A DNA stretch of 64,000 nucleotides from assembly GCF_004210375.1 (NCBI RefSeq), contig NW_027467782.1, positions 28,189,276-28,253,275 of the forward strand. The letters are read 5' to 3'. This DNA comes from Tachypleus tridentatus. Taxonomy: Eukaryota > Arthropoda > Merostomata > Xiphosura > Limulidae. Of the stretch, positions 23,023-34,560 are shown piece after piece; positions within the stretch are counted from its first letter, which is position 1, and the number at the start of each line of letters is the position of its first letter. A program made the position numbers and the translations under genes. The notes beneath the pieces are model-generated. The model saw only the letters and a program-made list of their open reading frames with translations. It did no database searches and was not told the origin of the DNA.

Positions 23023-24355
23023 TTGGGTTGAGGAATAATTCGTGAGCGTTTTTTCAAGTTAAAAAATATTTCATGTCATTTAGTAGATAATGTTTTGCTC
23101 TGATAGATGGTGTGTTTGATTTTCATATGTCTTTAATTTTTGCTTTCATTTTCAGCTCATTAAATGGAATGTCAAGTGGACAAAATCGAGCATTTTCGAC
23201 ACCATCTGCTTTTCGCATTTAATCGAGGTGTTAACGCCGCCGAAGCTGCTCGTGAGATCTGTTCTGTGTATGGCAAAGGAGCAATGCCTGAAAGTACCGC
23301 CCGCCGTTGGTTTTCGCGCTTTAAAAATGGTAATTTTGATCTGAAGGACGGGTCACACACTGTGTTTGATGAAGAGCTTCTCCACGTCACACGACTAGAG
23401 AATTAGCGGAGCAGATGGATTGTGATCAAAAAACTGTGGTGAACCACCTTCATTCAATGGGCAAGGCTCAGAAACTCGGCGCTTGGGTGCCACACTGTTT
23501 GAGCGAAAAGAATAGAAATCAGCGCATCACAATTGCCGCCAGTTTGCTTGCTTGCTCGACATCGCTTAACACATGGTCACAAGGAGCGCTTTCTTTACCG
23601 CATCGTCACTGGCGATGAAAAATGGTGCCTGTACATCAATATGAAGCGGCGTGAAGAATGGCTCAGCCCCGACAGAAACGCGACTCCTCGAGCAAAACAA
23701 GACCTCCATCCTCGAAAGACTATGTTGTGTGTATGGTGGGACTGGGAAGGCATAATCCATCACGAACTGCTTTGGCGCAACCAAACAGTTAATGCGGATC
23801 TCTACGTTAAACAACTGCACCGACTTAACGAAGCAATTCAGCAAAAAAGACCAAATCGACAAAACAGTGTTCTTCTGCAGCACGACAACGCTCGTCCTCA
23901 CATCGCCAATATGACCAAAGCAGCGATTCAAGAACTTAAATGGGAAGTGTTGCCTCACCCTCCATATTCGCCAGACTTGGCGCCATCAGATTTTCATCTC
24001 TTTCGATCGCTTTCGAATGCATTGCGCGGCGTATCGTTCAATAATGACGTGGAATTGAGCGCTTGGTTGGACGAATTCTTTGAGTCAAGACCGAAAGACT
24101 TTATCGCCGAGGCATTGAGAAACTTATTGAACGATGGGAGGAAGTTATCAACAACAATGGAGATTTTATTGTTGACTAATTTCTTGCAATTTCGTTTAAA
24201 ACAATGCATGCTATATACCAAGGTATTACATGAAATAAAGTATCATAATAAATGTTTTGGGTGTAATGTGATCATGCATTGAAGTATTGTATAGTCTTGC
24301 ATGTAATGCTTGAATGAAATTATTTAAAACGCTCACGAATTATTCCTCAACCTAA
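23023..24355 (+). mobile_element. Full-length mariner (Tc1/mariner, DD34D), inactive
   Basis: Terminal inverted repeats of about 30 bp start TTGGGTTGAGGAATAATTCG at 23023 and end with the matching ...CCTCAACCTAA at 24355, flanked by TA dinucleotides. The transposase region is nearly complete: helix-turn-helix part at 23164-23406 (ICSVYGKGAMPESTARRW, FSRFKNGNFDLKD), then WVPHCLSEKNR, then the catalytic core with TGDEKW, HDNARPH and YSPDLAPSDFHLF; 34 residues lie between the second and third Asp. The frame breaks near 23385 and again near 23560 (a 4-bp TTGC slippage). It inserted before the two arms diverged because both share these lesions. Confidence 0.97.
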
Positions 24356-25189
24356 TATTTCTTCTTATGTTTGCATGAAAAACTGTATACGTTTTACTTT
24401 TGTTCCTTTAGTACCGGTTATTTCAAATTAGATAGTTAATGTTAAGTGAAGGTTTGAATAGTTTGTATTCAAAGCATTGTATATCAATGTTCAAGTTATT
24501 AAATAGATTGGTAATCTCATTAGCAATGTTTGGCACAAAAATAAAATGAAATAACTTTGTTATGCTTTACACCATTGATAGGGGAAAGGTTAGCGTTTCT
24601 TATGGTTTTAGAGTTTAATAAAAGCTCTATCTATGATAATGGTATTGAAACCTCTAGATAGTGCTAGATTTCTTAAGTAGTTCCAGTCAATTTGTATGTC
24701 TTCATTGTGGATACAAAGTTGTAGAGCATAGTTTGCATAGGCAAAGTAGAAGGATTTTTATGTGACAGATATTGATTAGATCTTATGTGTGATGGTAAAG
24801 TAGTAGCACAAGGTTTCCTGTCTAGAGATGGTCACTTTATTGTTTTCTCCTTTCACGTTAATATCCAATAAAAAAGTAAGACCGCTGTTAGATTCTACTT
24901 CATGTGTAAAAATGAAGACATTAAATCTTAAGGCATTTTAATGAAATTAGGTGAATTATCTTTCTCATGCCACAATATACTAAAAACACTAAGAGACAGA
25001 CTTTCTTAATTGTCCAATTTAATGCCACCAGTGTTCTGAAACAAATTTCTCTGAGTATGAATCTTATACAAACACATAATAATGATTGATGATGGACAAA
25101 GCTTGTTGAATGTGTGTTACATTTTTCCAGCAAAACATAGAAATACAGAATGAGTAAATAGGAAGATTAAAGTAAATTTATTATGGAAA
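24356..25189. other. No gene recognised
   Basis: AT-rich flank of the mariner. The minus-strand open frame at 24921-25133 has no domain. Confidence 0.4.
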
Positions 25190-26621
25190 GCGAGACCTGT
25201 CAACACTGCACTAGTTGTACAGATATGAACAAAACATATCACAACAGAAAGCTGCTGTTCACAAGCATATTGACTGTAGCTTCTTCGATCAGTGCCATTT
25301 CTGAAGCAGTGAGTGTTTAGTTACAGGTTTCACTGCTACAGCCAGGTAAAGATTGTCAAAGTTAACGATGTTAATCTTAGATAAACGAAAAAGTTAACTA
25401 TCTGAAACTAAACCGTATATCTCGCACTACCAATGACCAGCAAATACGCGTGTGTTGAGAATGCTGGTCTCGCACAACGAATATCTTTATAAAGTGGGTA
25501 TATCCAGCAAAAACTTTCGAAGGTCGTCTTTTACAAGATGTCACGTGCCACTCCAATTCTCTAACATATGCATAGGTCTAGACAATTGTCTTTTTTATAT
25601 GCTTATAAAATAAGTAAAGGAATAATAAAGATATTGTATGTCGGCTCAATATACGGTCACATTTTACATGAACAAGCAAAACATACTGTGGAATTAAAAG
25701 TAGTTAAAATTTATTTAACTTCTGCATTTCTATCAGAACTTTCCACCAATCTATGGGTTTGTTTATGCACTTGAATTATCTTTACTTGGAAAAGAAAAGG
25801 ACAATATAAACCTACAATATTTTCAACTCTAACAAGTTTGTTTCGCATAAAATTAAAAAATATTATCAGACGTATAAATACGGATAAGATATTTGTGCAC
25901 TAGATATCGCGTCCATCTTACATTAAAATTAGAGATAACTTCCACATTAAACTTGTGTGGAGGTTAGGGTAAGCCTTGAGACCACCATAAATGCCGAACT
26001 AAATTCAAGGCCGTTATGATGTAATTCGCAATTTGATCTTTAATTAGCTTTGCGAGCACCGTAATAAACCATAGGACGTTCAGCTCTAGGGAACGAGCTG
26101 TCAAGGAATAATATACTAAATGTTCATCAGAGGGCTATTGAAACTATGGTAAGGGACGAGTCACATCCATTCAAAGAACAGTAGTTTACAGTGAACACGG
26201 TTTTATAGAACACCGTATCTGTAATGGTAACTGTGTGTGCCTACGAACAAATACGTGAACACCATTTATCACAGACGAGGTCATACTTTATATTTTTTTC
26301 GCAATTGCAGTATCAAGAACTGACCAAAAGTAAATTGAGTTAAATCGCTCATTCTGTGTAAAATAGAAGTCTCGAACAACAGTTAACCGATTCCATTCGT
26401 TACAGAGTCCCAAATAACATGACACAAAGTCATGGACTCGGTGTTTCAGTATACTTTTCAGAATATAAAATATCGAACCGTTAGATTCACTGCTCGATAC
26501 GCAAATAATTGACTTTACAATTTTTTCTCTTACATAGTAACCGGCAATGTGCAATATCTGAAGACATTCATGTGTTTAATTTAGCTATTAAACAATAAAT
26601 CAACGTATACCATTAGCGAGA

Positions 26622-26892
26622 GTTTGTTTGTTTTGGAATTTCGCACAAAGCTACTCGAGGGCTATCTGTGCTAGCCGTCCCTAATTTAGCAGTGCAAGAC
26701 TAGAGGGAAGGCAGCTAGTCATCACCACCCACCGCCAACTCTTGGGCTACTCTTTTCTCTTACCAACGAATAGTGGGATTGACCGTCACATTATACACCC
26801 CCACGGCTGGGAGGGCGAGGATGTTTAGCGCGACGCGAGCGCGAACCCGCGACCCTCGGATTACGAGTCGCACGCCTTACGCGCTTGGCCTA
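26622..26892 (-). mobile_element. Well-preserved tRNA-derived SINE (family 1)
   Basis: Starts GTTTGTTTGTTTTGGAATTT and ends TTGGCC. Reading the minus strand from the right: TTGGCCAAGCGCG-type box A region, an anticodon-like loop CTCGTAA (CGT, suggesting a tRNA-Thr ancestor) and GGGTTCGCGCTCG around box B, followed by the central blocks and the GTTTG tail. The head is CpG-rich with little decay, so it is younger than the copies at 4570 and 22538. Confidence 0.9.
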
Positions 26893-27072
26893 TATAGCAA
26901 GCTACTTTAGAAATACTCAACAATACACACCGTCTCTTAGGAACCAAACTATCACTACACAAGTTTCGAAGTCTCTGTGAAAAAACAAACAAACTGCGGC
27001 GTATATTTCAAAATATTAATTTTACTAAAAGTAATTACAAAGCCTCTTTGGAAGATCTGAGTTAACATAATT

Positions 27073-27276
27073 ATGATGTCTATTCTGGAGTGTTTAACTC
27101 ATGTATTTCTGTTGCTTCTAATATGCTGTTGGAGGGATATCTTAATACAGGCTCTCTTTAGGTTTTTGATCGTAGCATCAATAATGGCTTCTATATGCTA
27201 CTTAATTAAAGTAATGACGGCTTCCTGTAAATGTAAAACCACGGAAGATATGAAAGACGCTTTAAATAACTTTTAA
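27073..27276 (+). CDS. 67-aa membrane-type small ORF, unproven
   Basis: ATG-started frame with two hydrophobic stretches, about residues 10-20 (HVFLLLLICCW) and 27-46 (ALFRFLIVASIMASICYLIK), then a polar tail (CKCKTTEDMKDALNNF). The mirror copy is identical. It ends 9 bases before a hammerhead-like motif, so it may belong to the same mobile element. I do not recognise a family, and a chance ORF is possible. Confidence 0.25.
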   Translation: MMSILECLTHVFLLLLICCWRDILIQALFRFLIVASIMASICYLIKVMTASCKCKTTEDMKDALNNF

Positions 27277-27284
27277 GGTCATCG

Positions 27285-27330
27285 TGTGAACCTGAGGATG
27301 ACCGAAGAAGGTCGAAACGTTGTTCGCTCT
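27285..27330 (+). ncRNA. Hammerhead-like motif, Penelope-type
   Basis: CTGAGGA at 27292-27298 fits the CUGANGA core, and GAAAC at 27314-27318 fits the second core strand. Between them GACC and GGTC can pair as stem II around a GAAGAA loop. A T between CTGAGGA and GACC would have to bulge, and stems I and III are not obvious, so cleavage activity is doubtful. From memory, the phrase GGTCGAAACGTTGTTC is common in Penelope-like elements, which are known to carry hammerhead ribozymes. Confidence 0.4.
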
Positions 27331-28909
27331 TCTATGTAAAATATTTTCTCAACCCAAACGAGTCGTTTTGCATATAAATCACTCGAGAGTTAACTGCGCT
27401 AAACTTAGAGAATAAGCTGAAATTTAGCAATACACATTTAACAGTATAAGTTACATGGATTTGTAAATATGTATTTAACTGAAACAAACGTCGATATTAA
27501 AATACATATATATTAGTAAATCCGTTACAACACATTTTCTAAACATACATTAGATATAATGTATACTTTTTTGTTTATTTATATTTTTGCATGTGATAAT
27601 ATAAACAAAATAAGGCTGCAACTCATGCCTCTATCCATTAAATGTTGTAATTAAAGAAAATGATTTTGTATGGTTGTAGATAAGTAAGAAAGGATATTTA
27701 CTTATTATAATATGTTTATAGTATTTTCTGATAAAACTAACTTTTCGACAAGCGTCATAAAGCTAGATTGCTAATAACTGCAGATTCAAATAGAAAATAA
27801 GAAGAATAATTATAAATCTGGTAACTACATTTTCTAGTATGAGTTAACTCACAAAACTTAATAAAATTAGTAAACACTGATACAATATTGATTATGAGAG
27901 AAATAAAAACGGAATATATGTGCTTACAGATACATAATCACATTAAAATTATATTTGGTTTAGTTTTGTCACACAACTTTCACTCTGTCACAATTAATTT
28001 CAATAAAACTAAAAATAACGATTTTCAGTTAAGGCTATATTCAAAGAACTCCAAGTGGAAGTGAATTAAAAACAAGCTGTGCGTGAATTGAAAACGTTAA
28101 ACTTTGTTTCTTTGTCCAATCGACAGCGTTACCTTGTGGAATTTGTTCTCTCAAAGTATTGAGTGGCTGTTCTGTTTAAATACCTTGAACTTGGTCAGCA
28201 GAAAACATTACAATCAGTAGCTGCTTCAACTGTTATATTATATATTACTGCAAAATCGTCTTCGGCAAAATTGATTGACTGTCTCTAATATAGAGACTAA
28301 AAATCAAAACAACTACAACGAACCATTCTTAATGACTTTCTGAACTACAAGTTTACGCTAAAACTGCATGCAAACCAAATAAACAAAACAGTTTTAAAAT
28401 CTGTATAACACTATAGATTTAAAAAACATGTACCTGTATATATATTTCACCCTTACTGGAGAATGAGTGTAATAATTCTGTTTGGAAGAATTGACCAAAT
28501 TTTGTTTAAATTCACATTATTTTAAGAAAAAAGGGTTAAAGTTTATCTTACTGAAAATAAAAAACTTTCATATAAATATTGATGTTCCACTGCATGTTCC
28601 TCAGTCTCTTTTTTGGGAATATTTTTGTTGTTGTTTATTGTTTTATGTACTCTATTCCTCTCACAAAACCTTGATTCTTCGGGGTCTTGTTTTGTTCTCT
28701 GTCTTTAACTGAAAATGTGTGATACCTGTAAATCTTTGAAAACGAAAACACAGCAACATATGCATTACTCTAATGTCAGTTTATGCCACATTTTATTTAT
28801 TGAATTTTGCTAGAACAAAATTTACTTTCACGTTACAGGTATTAAATAGGAATATATAATGGTAATATAGTGTCAATTTTTTTCAGTTTCTTTCGCAGTT
28901 ACCAAGACA

Positions 28910-29033
28910 GTTTGTTTGTTTGAAGTTATATACAAAGCTACACTATAAGCTATGTGCGTGCTTTGCCTATCATAGGTATCGAAACTCGGTTTCTAGCGCT
29001 GTAATTCTGCAGACATGCTGTTGTGTCACTGGT
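28910..29033 (-). mobile_element. tRNA-derived SINE (family 2)
   Basis: Shares the GTTTGTTTGTTTGAA and AAGCTACAC tail with family 1 but has a different head. Read on the minus strand: CCAGTGACACAACAGCATG as box A area, then GAAACCGAGTTTCGATACC around box B. Its short length (about 125 bp) and the shared tail suggest that both families use the same LINE machinery. Confidence 0.7.
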
Positions 29034-29599
29034 ATGCTGGAAGATAAAACATTAGAAATTATATTCATGCAAAACAATCCCTCTAGCGGATACTATTATA
29101 ATTCACTATTTAGATGCTGTTTGGTATTAAAATGATGGTGTGGTATGATCATTTTATATTTTTAACTCGAAAGTTTTCTTGGAAAATATTATAGAAAGGT
29201 ACGAGGAAAGTGGAGCTAGAATGCCATTGTATATTACACAATTTTAGACAGTTGATTAACTGAGAAACTTTACTAATGAAAATAACTAAGCTACTTAACG
29301 TATTAGGCTAAAGTAAGTGGAAAGGAAACCAAACGAATTGCCCTAATATTAATAACTACCGTTAGTTTTGGTAAAAGCATATATTATTATAAATTCTAAC
29401 GTTATTAATTACAAGCCTTTCCTGTTTCCATCGTAGATATAAAACTATAATGTAAAATTTAAGGGCAACATGGAACTTGGTGATCTACTTAGACGATAAA
29501 ACTATTTAAAAAAATAAATAAAACCACTTATTTTCATTATTTAAAAGGCCAAACACCTTACTGGTCATAGTCATAATCATATAAAATTTAACGTGTGAT
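29034..29599. other. No gene recognised
   Basis: AT-rich sequence between the family-2 SINE and the CR1-like LINE. Confidence 0.4.
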
Positions 29600-31480
29600 C
29601 ACCCAAAAATTATTTTAATTGAAGAAGAGTCATAATCTACCAAATTTGTATCAGTGTTACAAAGTCTTACCATTCTTACAATAAAATATGAAAAAAAGTA
29701 TACTTCCACACTGTTCGTTTCATCTAGAAAAAAAAATGGAGATCTTGTTTTTCTATAACAAAGTTCCCATCCTAGGTATCACTCTAATGCTAGTAACCAT
29801 TCTCTGGACCTTTTCTAACTGTTTAGTGTCTTTCCTAAGGTAAGATGTTCAAGACTTTGCATATTTCAAATAAGACCAAACAAGTACTATGAAATTACAA
29901 TTTTTTTAGGCTTACATTCTATATTTCTACCTCTATATAATCTGAAGTGTTAGTCATATAAAATTTAACTTGTGATAATCCAAAAGCATTATATTGCTTT
30001 TATGATAATTAAACATGATCTGCCATTTATATGCCTGTTAGCTATGTAGGAAGTGCAACAAACAATCAATTTATTTATTAATGAAGATGAAAATGGTTGA
30101 AAAATATGTACTACATTTTATTTACAAGTTTGAACAATTTGAAATAACTTGTGTAAAACTATAAACATAATTTTACAGCTGAGTTATGTGTGAAAATTTA
30201 GAATAATTTTAGGGTTAAAACTTTGTGAATCATCAAGGTTCTTTTGTTATGCAAAATGAAAATGAAATGTACCAGTTAAAAACTTAGTCTGTGAACAATT
30301 GGGAGTATCTAAAAGAACCAGTTATCCACTACTTAAACCCAGCCACTCGCCCAGTTATGTACATTCTCAAACTACAAGTCATGATGTATCATTTAAGGAT
30401 TTCTCTGTCATCACAGCAGGATCTTTAGACCCTGAATTCTATTGTTTTTAAAAAAGTCTACCATATAGCTGAAGATCACCTTAATGATTGACAAAGTTCT
30501 TTAGACCTAAAGTTGTTATATGTATAAACATTGGTTTATCAGTCCTTTAACTGCTTTTCTTAACTAAATAAATTAATGATGATGATATAATTTCAGGAAC
30601 ACAATTTTCAAATTTTGTTGATGATGAAACAAGTTATTTCAAAACATTCAAACTTCTAAATAAAATTTTTCTGTTCTATCAACTGCCTTATCTTCATTAT
30701 TAAACCATCATGAATCCATTGCTAGCAGTATATTTACCCAAAACACCAAATAATCTAAATAATTTTGTAAATCAGAAGCATCTTTCTTACAACATTCAAG
30801 ACCTAGAGAAATTTGTCAGTTATTTCTTTGTCTGTGTCACTTTGATGTAATTCAAAATTGGTAAAGACTCTGATACTATACCCAGAGGTATGCCAATGGT
30901 GACATTAATTCAAGTTGTCTAAATTTTGTTTATAACAACCATATATATTCTTCCATCCAAAAGCTTTTCTATTAGGTAAACCAACTTATCTCCCACATAT
31001 TTTTTAACAAGTTTTGTATACTCTCTGAAAATCAATATACACATTCTACACCCTCAACTATTTTAATGAATGCCAAAAAATTATCCCCTAGTGAATACCC
31101 AAATTTGTTAAACTTTGATGAAATAATTTACTACAAATCTTTTATCAAACTTTTAAAAACTATCCATCACAGATGTAATGCTAACAGACCTATACTTATA
31201 TGAACAGTTTTTCTTATCACTTTAAAAAAAGGAAACATTAGCAGACTTGTCTTCTGAAACCTGTTCATTGTTCCTGAATTTACAAGAAATAGTAGCAAGT
31301 CGCTCATGTTTGGTCTGTAACCTTCTTCAAAGCACTGAAGTAATATCTAGTCCAAGAGAAGTATCATTCTTTCCAATTCCTTGTAAGGTCAAAATTAATT
31401 TGATTTTGTTTCTATCTAGTCAGTGGCAGAATAATGGGAGGGAAGACAGAACTGCAGCCTAGGAGACTTAAGGCAAATGT
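29600..31480 (-). mobile_element. Decayed CR1-like LINE (reverse transcriptase to 3' part)
   Basis: On the minus strand, from high coordinates: a KYRSVSITSVMDSF-like stretch near 31150-31200 (cf. NYRPVSLTSV), LLDGRIYMVV and an IGIPLGIV motif (cf. SGVPQGSVLGP) near 30900-30980, and an ASDLQNYLD stretch near 30770. Near 29830 comes LGKTLNS and KVQRMVTS (cf. KDIEQLEKVQRRAT). Many stops and frameshifts are present. The conserved order supports a CR1/L2-type LINE in one piece. Confidence 0.75.
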
Positions 31481-33266
31481 AGACCCCAAAAAATACAGGC
31501 TAGGATACTGTATTTATATTGAAAAAGTAAGAATAATTTAAAAAGAAATGAGTTTAAAAAAATTTTAATTAGTAATGCAACTTGAAATTTTATAATAATT
31601 ATGAAAATTTTTTTTCTCAAGGATTCATGTTAAAATAAGAATAACAATTAAACATGTATCCTAAATAGAAATTAAAAAGGTATCCTAAATAGAAATTTAA
31701 TTATTTTTTCATACATTTGTAGACTAAGGTGTATATTTAATCATGAAGTAATAATTGTATAACAAAAATAATATGCTTGAATAGGCTTTGCATTATTCAC
31801 TGTTCTAGACCACTGCATCTAACAGCTGTTCAGGTTGAGAGATGTCACTTAAATCTATTCGTAAATATTTAAGAAGAAATAAAATTTAAAAACTAACAAA
31901 CAATAGTAATGAGTCTTCTTGTGTCATCTCTCAAATTTGAGACCCCACTCCCATCGTAACATTTTGCTTTTAATATTTTTACAGAATTTGTTGCTCTTAT
32001 TTCATACATTTTAAGCAAATCTCTTTCTTGTATGATGTTTTTTATTTCATGTCATCCTATTTAACCACCCCTCTTGGTCATCTTTCTCCTGTCACAGCAG
32101 TAATGCTCTTCTTTAAATGTATTTATTGTGCTCTTTGTGATTCATCCTGAGTTGGTACTTTCAGCCACACTTTTCTTGTTGTTTTTTTATAAGCAGCATG
32201 TGTATTTCACACTAAAACAGTAAACAGTATTCCAAGTGACAACTATATAGTTATTTATCTTGAAAAGGAATGCTTGTTTTGACTTGTAATGAGTATGTGC
32301 TATTAGTTGTCTTAACCCTTTTGCTGTGGGTTTGGTGTATGATACATGAGTTTGTCTACACATTTGCATGCATTAAGTATTTGCATTATAACTTTTGATA
32401 CAGTATGTGTATCTTCACAAACTTTGGTAGACTTTTAGTAAACATTACAATTATGCTATATAAAAAAATCAGATGTAAGACTTTATATTTTTAAGTTTCT
32501 TTACTCAAACTATGTAGGGTCAGTCACTTGACCAACCTCGTAAACATCATAAAAAATTAAGAAATATAAATTATGCTTTTTTGTGCTAGAATGACTACAT
32601 ATTATAAAATGAAAGTACAAATGTTTAAGTAGCTTAAGTCTCATGATGGTATATATTTTCATATAATTTTTTTATTATATGGACCTTACAGTCATGTCTA
32701 ATTGCATAACAAATCTTTCATTGATGTAGGGCACATGCACTTATATCCAGTAAAATATAACTGATCTTTAATTTTCCCTGTCTTGGCTGTGTTTTAGTGG
32801 ACTAGTATTTTGTGATATATAGTCATATTTCAATTATTATACAATATATATATGTATATTGATTTTTCCAATTTAGAAATAAATTATTAAACTTATTTTT
32901 CTTAACATATAAAATGATAAATCAAGAAGTAAAGGAAACAATTATTTCTTTTGGCTATGAACTTTGGACTTAGTTGCTGCTGGACACAAGTTGCTAAGCT
33001 TTTAAAATTTTGTACTAGAGGATATCAAACAATTTTTTAAAATTCTTTTAGGTTTTACATATACATTTGAATAACCAAAAAATCAGAAATAACCAAAATG
33101 ATACCATTCAATTTCACTATAATTTATTAATCTTAGTTTATAAAATATATTTAGATTTAAAAAAAACTAAATGAAACTTCAAGTAGGCTAAAGATGCAAC
33201 CTTTAAATCTTGAATTGAAGGAATGTGGAAGCCTTTTCAAAGATTAAAATAGCAGGTAAAACCACT
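31481..33266. other. AT-rich DNA, no gene recognised
   Basis: Innermost part of the left arm. It contains many A/T runs and a short TA repeat near 32847. No domain or splice-bounded exon was seen. 33266 is the last base paired with the right arm. Confidence 0.5.
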
Positions 33267-33899
33267 CTGGGGATATTTTAAGCTGTTTATTGATTATTCA
33301 CGTCATATGTTGAAGTAATTGTATATAAGGAACCGTTTCCAAAAATGGAAAGAGGTGAACAATGTTTGATTCAGTATAGAAGCTATATCTCTGTAAAATA
33401 AAAGATATGAGGTTCTTATTTGATATTATAACTTGATAATGTTTGTAATTTGAGTTCTTAAATTTGTACAAAACTAGATTTGGTACGTTGACATCACAAA
33501 CATCAAATTTTAAACAATGCTACATTTAACATATCATGCGACTCACTAATATCTATATTTGGATGTGTTCTTTGAATATTTACTTTTAAATTAGAAATTA
33601 ACTCATATATTATATTAAAGTTTGAATTATAACCTTCAGTTTGATTCCAAACTTACTGATGTAAATTCATAAAATAGTACAATAAAATTTTTAATGCAAC
33701 ATAACAAACTTAATGATATGGTCTTTGATCTGACATGAAAGGGTTAAATGACTTATCTGCCACATCTAAAACCATCTATATCAAATGCATAATACAAGTT
33801 ATAATAATTATTTCACTTAATATAGTTAAAAATAATTTACCAAATGTTTGTCCTATTTAAAATGTGACCCTCAACATAATGAATACAGCTAGAATAATT

Positions 33900-34560
33900 A
33901 GTTTGTCATTGGCAAACTTGACTAATTTATTAGTTCTTTACATCAGTATCATACCACTGATCCTCCGAGTTTCTCCACTAAAAACAAGGGTCTGTTAGAT
34001 TGGTTAGACTTTGTAGCAAATGTTTGCTGCTTTTTTCTTCTTTTTTTTCTTCCAGCTACTCTATAAATCCCACTGTCCAGTCTTTACCTAACTCCTACTG
34101 GTGTGATTTACCTTGCTATTCTTTTTTTGTGGCACCTTATCAAAAGCTTAATGAGAACCCAAGTTCATCGAGTCTACAATCTTTCTTTTGTAACAGATAA
34201 GTAAGATTCTCCGTTGGTGAAAGGATATTTAATTTCTTTTATGACATAATTTTTCTCTCAATTACTTTGTAAATCTTCTTTTACCAGACCTAGATTTTTT
34301 TTCACTGTGCAAGTAAGATTAACTGACATATAATTTCTCTAACTCTTAATATGCCCTTTAAAAATAAAATAAACGTAAGCATCTCTCCACCCCTCAGGCA
34401 ACACTTTCTTGATTTATCAAAGGCTAAAGAAAAAGTTTTGAATAAATCTTTATTCTAAGTGCCAAATATTTTATTTCTTCAGTACTCAAGACTTCAGTTA
34501 AATTTTTTGGGTAATCATTTCTAAGCATCAAGTATAATATTGTTACAACTACTTTGTCAG
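33900..34560 (-). mobile_element. CR1-like LINE fragment (reverse transcriptase)
   Basis: On the minus strand, LPEGWRDAYV near 34400, a segment aligning to the NYRPVSLTS block near 34320, and a KLLIRCHKKRI stretch near 34150 (cf. KAFDKVPHKRL) occur in RT order. Frame changes and stops are common. Outside the inverted arms. Confidence 0.6.

Larger units (their letters stand above)
25190..29400. promoter_or_regulatory. CpG-retaining stretch in CpG-poor DNA
   Basis: By eye this stretch holds far more CG dinucleotides than its surroundings (for example around 25360-25560, 26020-26300, 26820-26890 and 27290-27380), plus an E-box (CACGTG) near 25543. That pattern can mark germline-unmethylated DNA such as a regulatory region or an unrecognised promoter. 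Young repeats inside it (SINEs, hammerhead-like element) contribute part of the CpGs. No exon was identified. Confidence 0.3.
12127..33266 (+). repeat. Left arm of a large inverted duplication
   Basis: This stretch recurs in reverse complement at 44761-64000. Paired landmarks keep a near-constant coordinate sum: about 78030-78065 for everything between 17.1 and 33.3 kb, and about 76127 outside a 1.9 kb left-only block. The mariner, SINEs, dynein exons, LINE pieces and small ORFs all occur in both arms in the same relative order with the same flanks. Differences are scattered substitutions and short indels. The outer limit is set by the window end, so the duplication probably continues to the left of 12127. 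Confidence 0.97.

Noticed and set aside
26800-26892. A tRNA-Thr gene
   Set aside because: The box A/B and anticodon-like loop are part of a SINE with the usual central blocks and GTTTG tail; the cloverleaf stems are not intact.
31247-31462. 71-aa open frame kept in both arms
   Set aside because: It lies antisense to CR1-like LINE remains, has no domain, and its identity between arms only reflects the duplication.
34000-34200. Plus-strand open frame with T-rich codons
   Set aside because: Antisense shadow of a CR1-like reverse transcriptase fragment.
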